Source: Desulfarculaceae bacterium
GTDB lineage: Bacteria > Desulfobacterota > Desulfarculia > Desulfarculales > Desulfarculaceae
Assembly: GCA_021737145.1 (NCBI GenBank)
Contig: JAIPEN010000002.1
Location: forward strand, 62,001-126,000
Length of the DNA stretch: 64,000 bases
Direction of reading: 5' to 3'
Position 1 is the stretch's first letter. Every line of letters begins with the position of its first letter. Under the pieces are notes generated by a model that saw only the letters and a program-made list of their open reading frames with translations, did no database searches and was not told the DNA's origin. Both the position numbers and the translations under genes were made by a program. Positions 47,595 through 58,413 of the stretch are shown here, piece by piece.

Positions 47595-48543
47595 GGTCGC
47601 TTTCCAGGGCCCGGAGCACCGCCCGGAAATCCGGGGGCAGGGGGGCCGTGACCTCGATGCGCGCGCCGCTCACCGGGTGGTCGAAGCCCAGCTCCAGGGC
47701 GTGCAGCATCTGGCGGCCGGCCTCTTTGAGGGCCGCCCCGGCCCGTCCTTCCAGGCCACCGCGGACCCGGCGGCCGCCATAGGGCCGGTCGCCGCACACC
47801 GGAAAGCCGGCCTCGGACAGATGCACCCTTATCTGATGGGTGCGGCCGGTGGCGATCTTCACCCGTAAAAGGCTGGCCTGGTCCCCGAAGCGGCGCGCCA
47901 CTTGCCAGGCGGTGCGGGCGTTCTTGCCGTGCTTGGCCTTGGAGGACATGCGCTTGCGGTCCACCGGGTGGCGGCCGATGGCGCTTTCGGCCTTGCCCTT
48001 GGCCGGGGGCGAGCCGTGCACCAGGGCCAGATAGGTCTTGTCCACCACCCCGGCGGCAAAGGCGGCCACCAGGCCCCGGTGGGCCTGGTCGCTCTTGGCG
48101 GCCACCAGGGCGCCGGAGGTGTCCATGTCCAGGCGGTGCACGATGCCCGGCCTCAGCTTGCCGCCGATGCCGGCCAAGTCGCCGCAATGGGCCAGCAGGC
48201 CGCTGACCAGGGTGCCGCTGGCGTGGCCGGCGGCCGGATGCACCACCAGGCCCGGCGGCTTGTTGATCACGATGAGGTCCGGGTCTTCGTACAGCACCGC
48301 CAGGTCCATGGGCTCCGGCACCAGCTCGATGGGCTCGGGCGGGGGCACCAAGACCACCAGGCGCTGGCCCGGGGCAACCTTGAGCGAGGCCCGGGCCTCG
48401 CGGCCCTCCAGGGTGACCAGGCCCTCCTTGATCAGGCGCTGGGCCTGGGCCCGGGAAAGCTCCGGGGCCATGAGCTCGGCCAGGATGGTGTCCAGGCGGC
48501 GGCCGCCAAAGCCGGGCGGGATCTTGAAGCGGTGTTCTTTCAT
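47587..48543 (-). CDS. rluD: RluA-family 23S rRNA pseudouridine synthase (RluD-like)
   Basis: It isomerises uridine in helix 69 of 23S rRNA. The 318-residue protein has an N-terminal S4 RNA-binding domain (RLDTILAELM ... SRAQAQRLIKEGLVTLEG), the catalytic Asp139 in HRLDMDTSGALVAAK, and TGRTHQIRVHLSEAGFPVCGD. The N-terminal start is fixed by the S4 domain, but there is no ribosome site: the carD terminator's U-tract ends three bases before the ATG. It overlaps coaE at its 3' end. Confidence 0.94.
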   Translation of the reverse strand: MKEHRFKIPPGFGGRRLDTILAELMAPELSRAQAQRLIKEGLVTLEGREARASLKVAPGQRLVVLVPPPEPIELVPEPMDLAVLYEDPDLIVINKPPGLVVHPAAGHASGTLVSGLLAHCGDLAGIGGKLRPGIVHRLDMDTSGALVAAKSDQAHRGLVAAFAAGVVDKTYLALVHGSPPAKGKAESAIGRHPVDRKRMSSKAKHGKNARTAWQVARRFGDQASLLRVKIATGRTHQIRVHLSEAGFPVCGDRPYGGRRVRGGLEGRAGAALKEAGRQMLHALELGFDHPVSGARIEVTAPLPPDFRAVLRALESDHA

Positions 48544-48546
48544 GGC

Positions 48547-48583
48547 AAAAAAGCGGCCCCGGCCGGGAAAGGTCCGGCCGGGG
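48547..48583 (-). terminator. Intrinsic terminator of carD, abutting the rluD start codon
   Basis: A perfect 10-bp stem CCCCGGCCGG/CCGGCCGGGG (48583-48574 with 48566-48557) is followed on the minus strand by TTTTTT, then GCC and the rluD ATG. The hairpin therefore occupies the leader of rluD. Confidence 0.88.
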
Positions 48584-48610
48584 CGGGGATATGCGAAGCA
48601 AGCGGGGCCA

Positions 48611-49093
48611 TCAGGCGTGGAATATCTTCTCCACCTCGGCCTCGATCTCGGCCTCTTCGGCCTGGCGCGCTATGGACACCTCCTTGACCAGCAGGCTGCG
48701 GGCGGTGTCGAGCATCTTGCGCTCGCCGAAGGAGAGTTCCTTGTCCAGCTTGAGCAAAAAGAGATCGCGGAGCACCTCGGCCACCTCGAAGACGGATCCG
48801 GTCTTGATCTTCTTCATGTAGTCGCGGTAGCGGCGGTTCCAGGTCTGGGTCTCGATGACCACGTCGCGGTCCTTGAGGATGGAGTAAACCTGGTTGACTT
48901 GACGTTGGTCAATCACGGGCCGGAGGCCCACCGTCGCGGCGTTGTCGGTGGGTATCATTATGATCATATCGTTTTCCAGGATGCGCAAAATATAAAAGCG
49001 CTGCGCTTGTCCGCCGATATGTTTCTCTTCCTCGGACTCGATGACCCCCACTCCGTGGGCAGGATAAACCGCAAGCTGTCCCTTTTTGAACAA
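48611..49093 (-). CDS. CarD/CdnL-family transcription factor
   Basis: It binds RNA polymerase beta and stabilises open promoter complexes at rRNA and other promoters. The 160-residue product has the Tudor-like N-terminal domain (KKGQLAVYPAHGVGVIESEEEKHIGG, then RFYILRILENDMIIMIPTDNA) and a helical C-terminal domain ending in SLLVKEVSIARQAEEAEIEAEVEKIF. The start is a TTG at 49093: AGGAG precedes it and the family N-terminus begins there, while the open frame to 49219 includes promoter DNA. The promoter is near consensus; a perfect terminator follows. Confidence 0.93.
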   Translation of the reverse strand: MFKKGQLAVYPAHGVGVIESEEEKHIGGQAQRFYILRILENDMIIMIPTDNAATVGLRPVIDQRQVNQVYSILKDRDVVIETQTWNRRYRDYMKKIKTGSVFEVAEVLRDLFLLKLDKELSFGERKMLDTARSLLVKEVSIARQAEEAEIEAEVEKIFHA

Positions 49094-49151
49094 GGCGCTC
49101 TCCTGAGGAATGGTTGTATAGCGGTAGGTCGGGTAACCTGTATGAATTGTT

Positions 49152-49179
49152 ATTATATCAGCCGGAACGTTTCTGTCAA
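49152..49179 (-). promoter_or_regulatory. Consensus sigma-70 promoter of carD
   Basis: TTGACA (49179-49174), 16-base spacer and TATAAT (49157-49152) on the minus strand: both hexamers perfect. The TTG start codon lies about 55 bases downstream. Confidence 0.88.
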
Positions 49180-49280
49180 GCACTATCGGGGGGGCTTGGT
49201 GGCCTAAGTGCCCAGGCACAGGGCAAAAAACAGGGACCGACCCTTGCGGGCCGGCCCCTGGCTTTTGGTTGGTTCGGCGC

Positions 49281-51313
<2,033 letters not shown>

Positions 51314-51314
<1 letters not shown>

Positions 51315-51910
51315 TACCCCTCTTCCTCCTCGTTGCTATAGGGTCGGTGGAACTTTTGCATGGCCGCCTGGGCGCCGGAAGCGAGCATTACTTCCAGGCA
51401 ATCCGCGGCGTCCTGCACCGTTTCTACTACTTTTTCTCGCTGATCGGCATAAAAACCGTTCAGTACGAATTTTTCAACGGGCTCATCGTAGCGGGGCCTT
51501 CCGATGCCCACCCTAAGGCGGCCAAAGGCCTCGCTGCCCAATAAATCGATTATCGAAGCCACCCCCTTGTGGCCGCCCGGGCCTCCCTTTAGGGCGACTT
51601 TGAGCCGTCCCACGGGAAGGTCCAGGTCATCGTGCACCACAATAAGCGCGCCGGGTTCCAGATCGAAGTAAGCCATCAGGCTCTGGGCCGCCTCGCCGCT
51701 CAGGTTCATGTAGGTCTGCGGCTGGGCTATTATTACTTCGCGACCCGCCACCCGGCCCTTGGCCCAGTGGCTGCGGTGCCCGCTCTTGCTTAAACCCAGG
51801 CCGTGGCGGTCGGCCACAATGCTGGTGACCGCGAAACCCAGGTTGTGCCGGGTTCCCGCGTAACGGTCTCCCGGATTGCCCAGACCCAGGACCAAAACCG
51901 GTCCTGGCAT
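51314..51910 (-). CDS. pth: Peptidyl-tRNA hydrolase
   Basis: It recycles peptidyl-tRNA released from ribosomes. The product of about 198 residues has [21 protein letters not shown] with the catalytic His in [42 protein letters not shown] and the C-terminal tail. ATG at 51910 is preferred to the TTG at 51931, since the enzyme's first strand begins there. It lies between rplY and hppA; the order rplY-pth is widely conserved. Its stop codon overlaps the hppA start. Confidence 0.95.
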
Positions 51911-51937
51911 CTGGTCCCAAAAAACGGCCAAGGCGGT

Positions 51938-52609
51938 CTACTCGCCGCCTTCCTCGGACTTCTTCTCGTCCTCGGCGCCCTCTTCGCCCTCGGCGCCTTC
52001 CTCGCCCTCTTCGCCCTCTTCGCCTTCGAGCTCCTCTTCCTCTTCCAGGGCCAGCACGGCCTCGGAGAGGGAAACGACCATGAAGGGCTCCTCGGACTCG
52101 AGCTTGGCCCCCTCGGGCAGCTCCAGCTCCTCGGAGTACAGGGCGTCGCCGATCTCCATCTCGCTGACATCCAGGCTCAGCGAGTCGGGGATGCTGGCCA
52201 CGGTGCCCACCACCGGAGCGGTGTAGGCGGTCTGGGACAGCAGGGTGCCGGTGGTCATGCCCTTGGGCTCGCCGGTGAGCTCGATGGGCACGTCGATGGT
52301 CAGCTCCTGGTCGGCCCGCACCTCGTAAAAGTCGGCGTGCAGGACCGTCTTGCCCAGGTAGTCGAACTGCAGTTCCTTGATCACCGCCATGCGCGGGGCG
52401 TCATCGCCGATGGTCAGGGACAAAAAGGCGGTGCCGCCGGAAGACACGCGCATCACGCGGTCGATCTCAGCCTTGTCGAGGGTCAGCTTGGCCGCCTCTT
52501 GGCCGCCGCTGTAAAGGATCGCGGGCACTTGGCCCTCGACCCGCATCTGTCGAGCGGGACCCTTGCCGATGCTTTCGCGGCGCGCCGCCGCCAGGGGTAT
52601 CTGTTCCAT
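51938..52609 (-). CDS. rplY: 50S ribosomal protein L25/Ctc
   Basis: It binds 5S rRNA. The 223-residue Ctc-type protein has an N-terminal L25 domain (AARRESIGKGPARQMRVEGQVPAILYSGG), the TL5 domain from about 95 and a very acidic C-terminal tail from 189 to 223 with GEE repeats. The start at 52609 has GGAGGAAG upstream. It lies between prs and pth with its own promoter. Confidence 0.96.
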   Translation of the reverse strand: MEQIPLAAARRESIGKGPARQMRVEGQVPAILYSGGQEAAKLTLDKAEIDRVMRVSSGGTAFLSLTIGDDAPRMAVIKELQFDYLGKTVLHADFYEVRADQELTIDVPIELTGEPKGMTTGTLLSQTAYTAPVVGTVASIPDSLSLDVSEMEIGDALYSEELELPEGAKLESEEPFMVVSLSEAVLALEEEEELEGEEGEEGEEGAEGEEGAEDEKKSEEGGE

Positions 52610-52668
52610 GGTTGCTAACTTCCTCCGGCCGACCCCATGCTTATGGGCCCTGCCTGCTGGGTCATGTG

Positions 52669-52697
52669 ACTATAATGCGATTTTTCACAAAAGGCAA
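52669..52697 (-). promoter_or_regulatory. Promoter of rplY-pth-hppA
   Basis: TTGCCT (52697-52692), 17-base spacer and TATAGT (52674-52669) on the minus strand. The ATG of rplY is about 55 bases downstream of the predicted start. Confidence 0.65.
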
Positions 52698-52845
52698 ATG
52701 AATTTCCGCGCCCTGCCATGGGCCGGGCACCGGCCTCCACCGGCCTGTCCATCAACAAGATGATTGCCGGTTACTGGCCCCGGCAATCACTTGTAACAAT
52801 TACGATTTTTGTGGCGCGTCCAGCGGGGCCCCGATTGCCCCACGC

Positions 52846-53787
52846 CTAGACGAACAGGGAGCTTACCGAATCCTCCATGTGGATGCGCCGGACCGCCTCG
52901 CCCAGAAGCTGGGCCACCGAGAGCTGGTGGATCTTGGGGTTGGAGGCGGCCTCCTCGGCCAGGGGGATGGTGTTGGTGACCACCACCCGGGAGATGGGGC
53001 TTTCGGCCAGACGGCCCACCGCCGGTCCGGAGAGCACCGCGTGGGCCGCGCAGGCCCAGACCTCGCTGGCCCCGTGTTCGGTTAGGGCCCGGGCGGCCTC
53101 GGTCAGGGTGCCCGCGGTGTCGATCATGTCGTCCAGGATAACCGCCCGGCGTCCCTTGACATCGCCGATGATGTTCATGGCCTCGGCCACGTTGGCCGCC
53201 TCGCGCCGCTTGTCGATGATGGCCAGGCCGGCTTGCAGCCGCTTGGCGATGGCCCGGGCACGCTCCACGCCGCCGGCGTCGGGGCTTACGATCACCGCGT
53301 CGCCGGTCAGGTGCTTGCGCAGATAGTCCAGCATTATGGGCGCGGAGTACAGGTGGTCCACCGGGATGTTGAAGAAGCCGCCGATCTGGCCGGCGTGCAG
53401 GTCCATGGCCAAAACCCGGCGGGCTCCGGCGGTGGTGATCAGGTCGGCCACCAGCTTGGCGGTGATGGGCACCCGGGGGGCCACCTTGCGGTCCTGGCGG
53501 GCATAGCCGTAGTAGGGGATCACCGCGGTGATGCGCTGGGCGCTGGAGCGCCGGAAGGCGTCCAGCATGATCAGCAGCTCCATCAGGTGGTCGTTGACCG
53601 GCGGACTGGTGGACTGAACCACGAACACGTCCGAGCCGCGCACGTTTTCGCCCACTTCCACGAAGACCTCGCCGTCGCTGAAACGGCGCACCACCGCCTG
53701 GGAGACCGGCAGATGCAGGTAGTGGCAGATCTCCTCTACAAGGTGGGGATTGCTGTTGCCCGTGAAGACCTTGAGCTTGTTGAACAT
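52846..53787 (-). CDS. prs: Ribose-phosphate pyrophosphokinase
   Basis: It makes PRPP from ribose-5-phosphate and ATP for nucleotide, His and Trp synthesis. The 313-residue product has [17 protein letters not shown] at the start, [33 protein letters not shown] and the PRPP loop [13 protein letters not shown]. The start at 53787 is chosen by family N-terminus; the frame to 53904 is not coding-like. It sits between spoVG and rplY in an order common in Desulfobacterota. Confidence 0.97.
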   Translation of the reverse strand: MFNKLKVFTGNSNPHLVEEICHYLHLPVSQAVVRRFSDGEVFVEVGENVRGSDVFVVQSTSPPVNDHLMELLIMLDAFRRSSAQRITAVIPYYGYARQDRKVAPRVPITAKLVADLITTAGARRVLAMDLHAGQIGGFFNIPVDHLYSAPIMLDYLRKHLTGDAVIVSPDAGGVERARAIAKRLQAGLAIIDKRREAANVAEAMNIIGDVKGRRAVILDDMIDTAGTLTEAARALTEHGASEVWACAAHAVLSGPAVGRLAESPISRVVVTNTIPLAEEAASNPKIHQLSVAQLLGEAVRRIHMEDSVSSLFV

Positions 53788-54062
53788 GGCTACCCAGTTT
53801 TTCCCCGGGCCCCTGGGGGCCCCGTGCCTGGCGTCCGGATCGCGGCCGCCTCTTTGGCCCTTAAACGGCGCGGCCGGGCTGCCGGGGGGCTGCCAGGCTG
53901 GCACCGATAACTTAACAGAACTTTTTTAACAGGCTTTCGCAAAAAAGCCAGCCCCAGGCCGAACCTCAGCGGCGGAACCAGGCAGGAGTCCCGCGGGGCC
54001 GGGCCCGGGCCGGCCCTTGCGGACAGGCCCTGGAGCGCCCCGGCCGTGGCTGACGGCCGGGC

Positions 54063-54347
54063 CTAGGCGCTGGCTTCGTTAACCAGAACCTCTTCGCTCT
54101 TGGCGCGCTCGTACTCGCCCAAGACCGCGTCTTCGATCATCCGCCGTGTCTCCCGGTTAAGGGGGTGAGCGGTGTCCTGGTAAGTACCATCCTTGCGTTT
54201 TTTGCTGGGCATGGCCACAAACAGGCCTTTATTGCCATGGATGATCTTGAGGTCTCTCACCAGGAAGCAATGATCAAGGGTGATTGTTGCGTAAGCTTTA
54301 AGTCGCTCTTCCTCTACAGGGAAGACCCTTACCTCGGTCACGTCCAT
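54063..54347 (-). CDS. spoVG: SpoVG-family regulator
   Basis: This small nucleic-acid-binding protein is widespread beyond sporulators. It has 94 residues with the family start EVRVFPVEEERLKAYATITLD, then FLVRDLKIIHGNKGLFVAMPSKK and DTAHPLNRETRRMIEDAVL. In Desulfobacterota it commonly lies between ispE and prs, as here. It starts 22 bases after the ispE stop. Its role here is likely RNA-linked, but this is inferred from the family. Confidence 0.96.
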   Translation of the reverse strand: MDVTEVRVFPVEEERLKAYATITLDHCFLVRDLKIIHGNKGLFVAMPSKKRKDGTYQDTAHPLNRETRRMIEDAVLGEYERAKSEEVLVNEASA

Positions 54348-54369
54348 GCTAAGCCCCCTCCTCAGTAGC

Positions 54370-55215
54370 TCAAGCTCTGACGCCTTGGCAAGACCGCACC
54401 CACCAGCCTCCCCTTAGGCGAAGACGGTGGGCCGCTTCCTCGCCCCGGCTGGCGTCGGCGAACACCCCGAACACGGTGGGTCCGCTCCCGCTCATAAGAC
54501 ACCCCTCGGCGCCGGCCTTACTTAGCGCCGCCTTGATTTCGCCCAATACGGGGTGCTCCCTCAGAGAAACCACTTCCAAATCGTTGAACAACAGTTCATC
54601 GAAAAAGTCCCCGGTTCTCCGAGGGCGTTTTATTTTAATGGTTTGAGGGGTATTTGTCCATTGCAAATCAAAATGTTGGTAAACCCAGGCCGTGGACAAG
54701 GCGAAGCCGGGATTGACCAGCACATAGTTAAGGCATGGGAAATCTTCCCAGGGCTCCACCCGCTGGCCGATGCCGGTGCACCAGGCGCTGCACCCGGCCA
54801 GGAAAAAGGGCACGTCCGCCCCCAGGCCGGCGGCCAGGGCGGCCAGGCGCTCCGGAGGCAGGGCGCTTTGGTGCAATGCGTTAAGAGCCAGCAGGGCGGC
54901 GGCCGCGTCGGAGCTGCCCCCGCCCAGGCCGGCGGCCACGGGGATGCGCTTGGTCAGGTGGAAGCGGGCCGCCGGAGGCCGCCCCAGGGCCTGGTAATAG
55001 GCCCGGGCCGCGGCCAGCACCAGGTTGTCCGGGCCCTCCAGCTCGGGCCGGTCGCAGGTCAGGCCCAGGCCCCGGCCGCCCAGCTCCACCTCCAGGGTGT
55101 CGGCCAGGTCCAGCGGTTGCATCAGGGTGGCCAGGTCGTGATAGCCGTCCGGGCGGCGTCCCAGGATCCGCAGGTGGAGATTGACCTTGGCCGGGGCCTC
55201 GAGGGCCAGTTTCAT
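54370..55215 (-). CDS. ispE: 4-(Cytidine 5'-diphospho)-2-C-methyl-D-erythritol kinase
   Basis: It is the fourth step of the MEP isoprenoid pathway. The 281-residue GHMP kinase has PAKVNLHLRILGRRPDGYHDL, the ATP loop AGLGGGSSDAAAALL and the C-terminal GCLMSGSGPTVFG. It is the first gene of the ispE-spoVG-prs cluster and lies after a terminator-like hairpin of the protease gene. Confidence 0.96.
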   Translation of the reverse strand: MKLALEAPAKVNLHLRILGRRPDGYHDLATLMQPLDLADTLEVELGGRGLGLTCDRPELEGPDNLVLAAARAYYQALGRPPAARFHLTKRIPVAAGLGGGSSDAAAALLALNALHQSALPPERLAALAAGLGADVPFFLAGCSAWCTGIGQRVEPWEDFPCLNYVLVNPGFALSTAWVYQHFDLQWTNTPQTIKIKRPRRTGDFFDELLFNDLEVVSLREHPVLGEIKAALSKAGAEGCLMSGSGPTVFGVFADASRGEEAAHRLRLRGGWWVRSCQGVRA

Positions 55216-55231
55216 GAAAGTCCGCCCATTG

Positions 55232-55257
55232 AAAAGGGGGGCCCTCGCGGGCCCCCC
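55232..55257 (-). terminator. Terminator after the HtrA-family gene
   Basis: A 9-bp stem GGGGGGCCC / GGGCCCCCC with loop GCGA is followed on the minus strand by TTTT. The U-tract is short, so some read-through into ispE is possible. Confidence 0.7.
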
Positions 55258-55272
55258 TGGGTGAGGTGAGGT

Positions 55273-56751
55273 TTATTCCTTGGGCGCCTTGATCACCACG
55301 AACAAGGTGGAGTCTCGGCGCTGGATCAGCAGCAGCAGGCCGTCGCCCGGCTTGAGCTTGCCGGCGGCCTCCTGGAACTGGGCCACGCTGGTAAGCGGCT
55401 TTTGGGCCGCTTCCAGGATCACGTCGCCGCGCATCAGGCCGGCCTCGGCCCCCGGGCTGCCGCCCTGGATGCCGGTGATGACCAGGCCCTTCTTGCCCGG
55501 GATGCCCAGTTGCTTGGCCAGGTCCGGGGTGAGCTCTTGCAGAGACAGGCCCAGCTTGGTCTGCTCGGGCTTGCTCGCCTTGGCCTTGGGCGCGGCATCG
55601 GACTTCAGCTCTCCGATGGTCACCTGTAGGGGACGCTTCTTGCCGGCGCGCACCACCTCCACGGCGACCTCGCTGCCCACCGGGGTCTCGGCCACCAGGC
55701 GGGGCAGGGCCTGCATGTCCTTGACCTTCTTGCCGTCATAGCGCACGATCACATCGCCGCGCATCAGGCCGGCCTTGGCGGCCGGGCTGTCCGGCACCAC
55801 GTCGGCCACCAGGGCCCCCATGGCCTCGTCCAGGCCGAACTTCTCGGCCAGCTCCTTGGTCACCGGCTGGATGGTGACCCCCAGCCAGCCGCGGATCACC
55901 CGGCCGGTGGTCTTGAGCTGGGCAATGATCTGCTTGGTGGTGTTAACCGGGATGGCGAAGCCGAGGCCCTGGCCCTGGGGCACGATGGCGGTGTTGATGC
56001 CCACCACCTCGCCTTGCAGGTTGATCAGGGGGCCGCCGGAGTTGCCCGGGTTGATGCTGGCGTCGGTCTGCAGGAAGTTGTCATAGGGGCCGGCGCCGAT
56101 GATGCGCCCCTTGGCGCTGATGATGCCGGCGGTGACGGTGTGCTCCAGGCCGAAGGGGTTGCCCACGGCCAGGACCCAGTCGCCCACCCGCACCTTGTCG
56201 CTGTCGCCCAGGGGCAGGAAGGGCAGCTCATGGTCGGCCTTGATCTTGATCAGGGCCAGGTCGGTCTTGGGGTCGCGGCCCACGATGCTGGCCGGATACT
56301 CCTTTTCGTCCTTGGTCCGCACCAGGATCTCGTCAGCCTCGGCCACCACGTGGTTGTTGGTTATGGCATAGCCGGTGGGGTCCACGATGACCCCGGAGCC
56401 CAAGGCGCGCTGCTTGAACTGGCGGGGGTGGCCCGGAGGCATGTTGGGGCCGCCCTGGCCGCCGGGACCGCCAAAGAAGCGGCGGAAGAACTCGTGCAGA
56501 TCGGGCGCGCCGGGCTGCTCTTGCTGGCCCGGGCCCTGCTGCTGGTCAAAGTTGTACATGCCGCCGGGGGCCTGCTTGATGGTCTTGACTATGCGGATGT
56601 TGACCACCGCCGGCGAGACCTTGGAGGCCAGGTCGGCGAAGGAAGCCGGCACGTATTTGGCTCCGGCGGGCAGGGCCACGCCCAGAACCAACAGGCAGGC
56701 CAGCACGGCCAACAGGGGTATGCGAAGGTCTAAGTGTCTTGGCAAAGACAT
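55273..56751 (-). CDS. Do-family serine protease (DegP/HtrA type)
   Basis: This periplasmic protease/chaperone handles misfolded envelope proteins. The 492-residue product has a signal peptide (PLLAVLACLLVLGVALPAG), a Gln/Gly/Pro-rich loop at 68-108, the trypsin-like domain with His134 (TNNHVV), Asp164 (KTDLAL) and Ser238 (GNSGGPL), and two PDZ domains (about 275-375 and 400-490). It is probably controlled as an envelope-stress gene, but I see no sigma-E-type box. The upstream DUF1844 gene lies 35 bases before it on the same strand. Confidence 0.94.
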   Translation of the reverse strand: MSLPRHLDLRIPLLAVLACLLVLGVALPAGAKYVPASFADLASKVSPAVVNIRIVKTIKQAPGGMYNFDQQQGPGQQEQPGAPDLHEFFRRFFGGPGGQGGPNMPPGHPRQFKQRALGSGVIVDPTGYAITNNHVVAEADEILVRTKDEKEYPASIVGRDPKTDLALIKIKADHELPFLPLGDSDKVRVGDWVLAVGNPFGLEHTVTAGIISAKGRIIGAGPYDNFLQTDASINPGNSGGPLINLQGEVVGINTAIVPQGQGLGFAIPVNTTKQIIAQLKTTGRVIRGWLGVTIQPVTKELAEKFGLDEAMGALVADVVPDSPAAKAGLMRGDVIVRYDGKKVKDMQALPRLVAETPVGSEVAVEVVRAGKKRPLQVTIGELKSDAAPKAKASKPEQTKLGLSLQELTPDLAKQLGIPGKKGLVITGIQGGSPGAEAGLMRGDVILEAAQKPLTSVAQFQEAAGKLKPGDGLLLLIQRRDSTLFVVIKAPKE

Positions 56752-56786
56752 TTACTGTCTCCTCCTAATAAAGGTGATTTAGGAGG

Positions 56787-57248
56787 CTAGCGGGAGAGCT
56801 GGACAAAAGCCATGCGCAGCTCTGTCAAAGCGGTTTCCACCAGCTTTTGCTCTTCGGGGCTCAGATTGCCCTCGGTCTTTTCCTTGAGCATGGCGATGGT
56901 GTCGATGGTGTGCCGGGCCAGCTCCAAATCGGCCGGCATGGGCTGGCCGTTGGGATCGGGTATCTGACCCAGATGCATCATGGTGGCATGGGCAAGGGAG
57001 AGGATCAGTCCGCTGAAATCCACCGGGGGCAGGTGAGGTCTCTGGCCCGCTTGGGGCTCTTGCTCCTGGCCCAGGTCCATCCCTTCGGCCTCCATGGGCG
57101 GGGGCTCCTGGGGCGGTGGGGTGGCGGCGGTCTTTTCCGGCTCCGGAGCCGCCTGGGGCTCCTGCTCCGCATCCGGGCGCGCCTCGCCCTCGAGGTCGAA
57201 ACTGCGCCGGTCCTTTACCTTGAAACCCTTGTCTTCTTGTTCGCTCAT
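56787..57248 (-). CDS. DUF1844-family protein
   Basis: The 153-residue cytoplasmic protein has an acidic, Pro/Glu-rich N-terminal half (about 18-70) and the helical DUF1844 domain (PVDFSGLILSLAHATMMHLGQIPDP, then LELARHTIDTIAMLKEKTEGNLSPEE). Its function is unknown; the domain is found in a conserved single copy in Desulfobacterota. It precedes the HtrA gene on the same strand with a 35-base gap, so they may be co-transcribed. Confidence 0.9.
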   Translation of the reverse strand: MSEQEDKGFKVKDRRSFDLEGEARPDAEQEPQAAPEPEKTAATPPPQEPPPMEAEGMDLGQEQEPQAGQRPHLPPVDFSGLILSLAHATMMHLGQIPDPNGQPMPADLELARHTIDTIAMLKEKTEGNLSPEEQKLVETALTELRMAFVQLSR

Positions 57249-57402
57249 TTACTAGCCTTTCGTGAACCTAACCACCGGAACGCACCAAAATAAATCCGCG
57301 GTTGCGGCCAAAACGCACCTGTCCGGCCGCGACTATGAATAACTATAAGTATGCCAGGGGCCATGCGCAACCGGCCAGGCCCGTACAAAGGAAACAGGGC
57401 GC

Positions 57403-57437
57403 AAAAAAAGGCCCGGCCGCCTGCTGGCGGCCGGGCC
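57403..57437 (-). terminator. Intrinsic terminator after serA
   Basis: A perfect 12-bp stem GGCCCGGCCGCC/GGCGGCCGGGCC with a 4-base loop is followed on the minus strand by seven T. Confidence 0.95.
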
Positions 57438-57459
57438 GGGTGGCTCGGAAGCTTTTGGC

Positions 57460-58410
57460 TTATTTCTTGGGGTCGTTGACCGCGAACTCGGCCTCGCCGG
57501 TCTTCAAGTACTTGCTCATCTGGTTGGCCACGGCCACGGCCACGTTTTCCTGGGCCTCGAAGGTGTTGGCCCCCAGATGCGGGGTGCAGGTCACGTCGTC
57601 GGCGTAGACCAGACGGCTGTCGGCCGGCAGGGGTTCCACCTCGAACACGTCCAGGGCCGCGCCGCCCAGCTTGCCGTCGGCCAGGGCGTCGCACAGGGCG
57701 CCCTCGTCCACGATGCCGCCCCGGGCGCAGTTGATCAGATAGGCGCCGTCCTTCATCTTGGCGATGTTTTCGGCGTTGAACAGGCTCGCGGTCTCGGCGG
57801 TCTTGGGCACGTGCACCGAAATGTAGTCGGCCTGGGCCAGGATGTCCTCGAAGCTCTTGGGGTCGGCGCCCCGGGCGGCGATCTCGGCGTCGTCCAGGAA
57901 GGGGTCGAAGCCGATGACCTTCATCTTCACGCCCGTGCCCAGCTCGGCCAGGATGCGGCCGATGTTGCCCATGCCCACGATGCCCAGGGTCTTGCCCTTG
58001 AGCTCGCGGCCCCGGAGCTGCTTCTTCTCCCACTTGCCGTCCTTGAGGCCCCGGTTGCCCCGGGCGATGTGGCGGCTGAGGGCGAAGATGTGGCCCATGG
58101 CCAGCTCGGCGGCGGCGTTGGAGTTCTGCCCCGGGGTGTTCATGACCACCACCCCGGCCCCGGTGGCCGCGGGGATGTCCACGTTGTCCAGGCCGGTGCC
58201 GGCCCGGCCCACCACCTTGAGCTCGTCGGCCGCGTCCAAAAGGGCCTGGTCCACCTTGGTGGCCGAGCGGATGACCAGCCCGGACACGCCCTTGATGGCC
58301 TGGTGGAGCTCTTCGGGGCTAAGGCCGGTGTTCACCTCCACCTCGAAGCCCTGCTCCTTGAATATGTCCACGCCCATGTCGTGCAGCGGATCGGAGACCA
58401 GTATTTTCAT
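57460..58410 (-). CDS. serA: D-3-phosphoglycerate dehydrogenase (short form, no ACT domain)
   Basis: It is the first step of serine synthesis. The 316-residue D-2-hydroxyacid dehydrogenase has SATKVDQALLDAA, VVGRAGTGLDNVDIPAA, the NAD loop GIVGMGNIGRILAE, and the catalytic region NCARGGIVDEGAL ... VEPLP ... TPHLGANT. It lacks the C-terminal ACT regulatory domain of E. coli SerA, so serine feedback would not act on it directly. It follows an aminotransferase gene by three bases, so the two consecutive pathway steps are coupled. Confidence 0.9.
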   Translation of the reverse strand: MKILVSDPLHDMGVDIFKEQGFEVEVNTGLSPEELHQAIKGVSGLVIRSATKVDQALLDAADELKVVGRAGTGLDNVDIPAATGAGVVVMNTPGQNSNAAAELAMGHIFALSRHIARGNRGLKDGKWEKKQLRGRELKGKTLGIVGMGNIGRILAELGTGVKMKVIGFDPFLDDAEIAARGADPKSFEDILAQADYISVHVPKTAETASLFNAENIAKMKDGAYLINCARGGIVDEGALCDALADGKLGGAALDVFEVEPLPADSRLVYADDVTCTPHLGANTFEAQENVAVAVANQMSKYLKTGEAEFAVNDPKK

Positions 58411-58413
58411 GAC

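Noticed and set aside
52846..54369. A tRNA gene in the ispE-prs cluster, as found in related gene orders
   Set aside because: I read the gaps 53788-54062 and 54348-54369 on both strands and found no cloverleaf or T-arm consensus.
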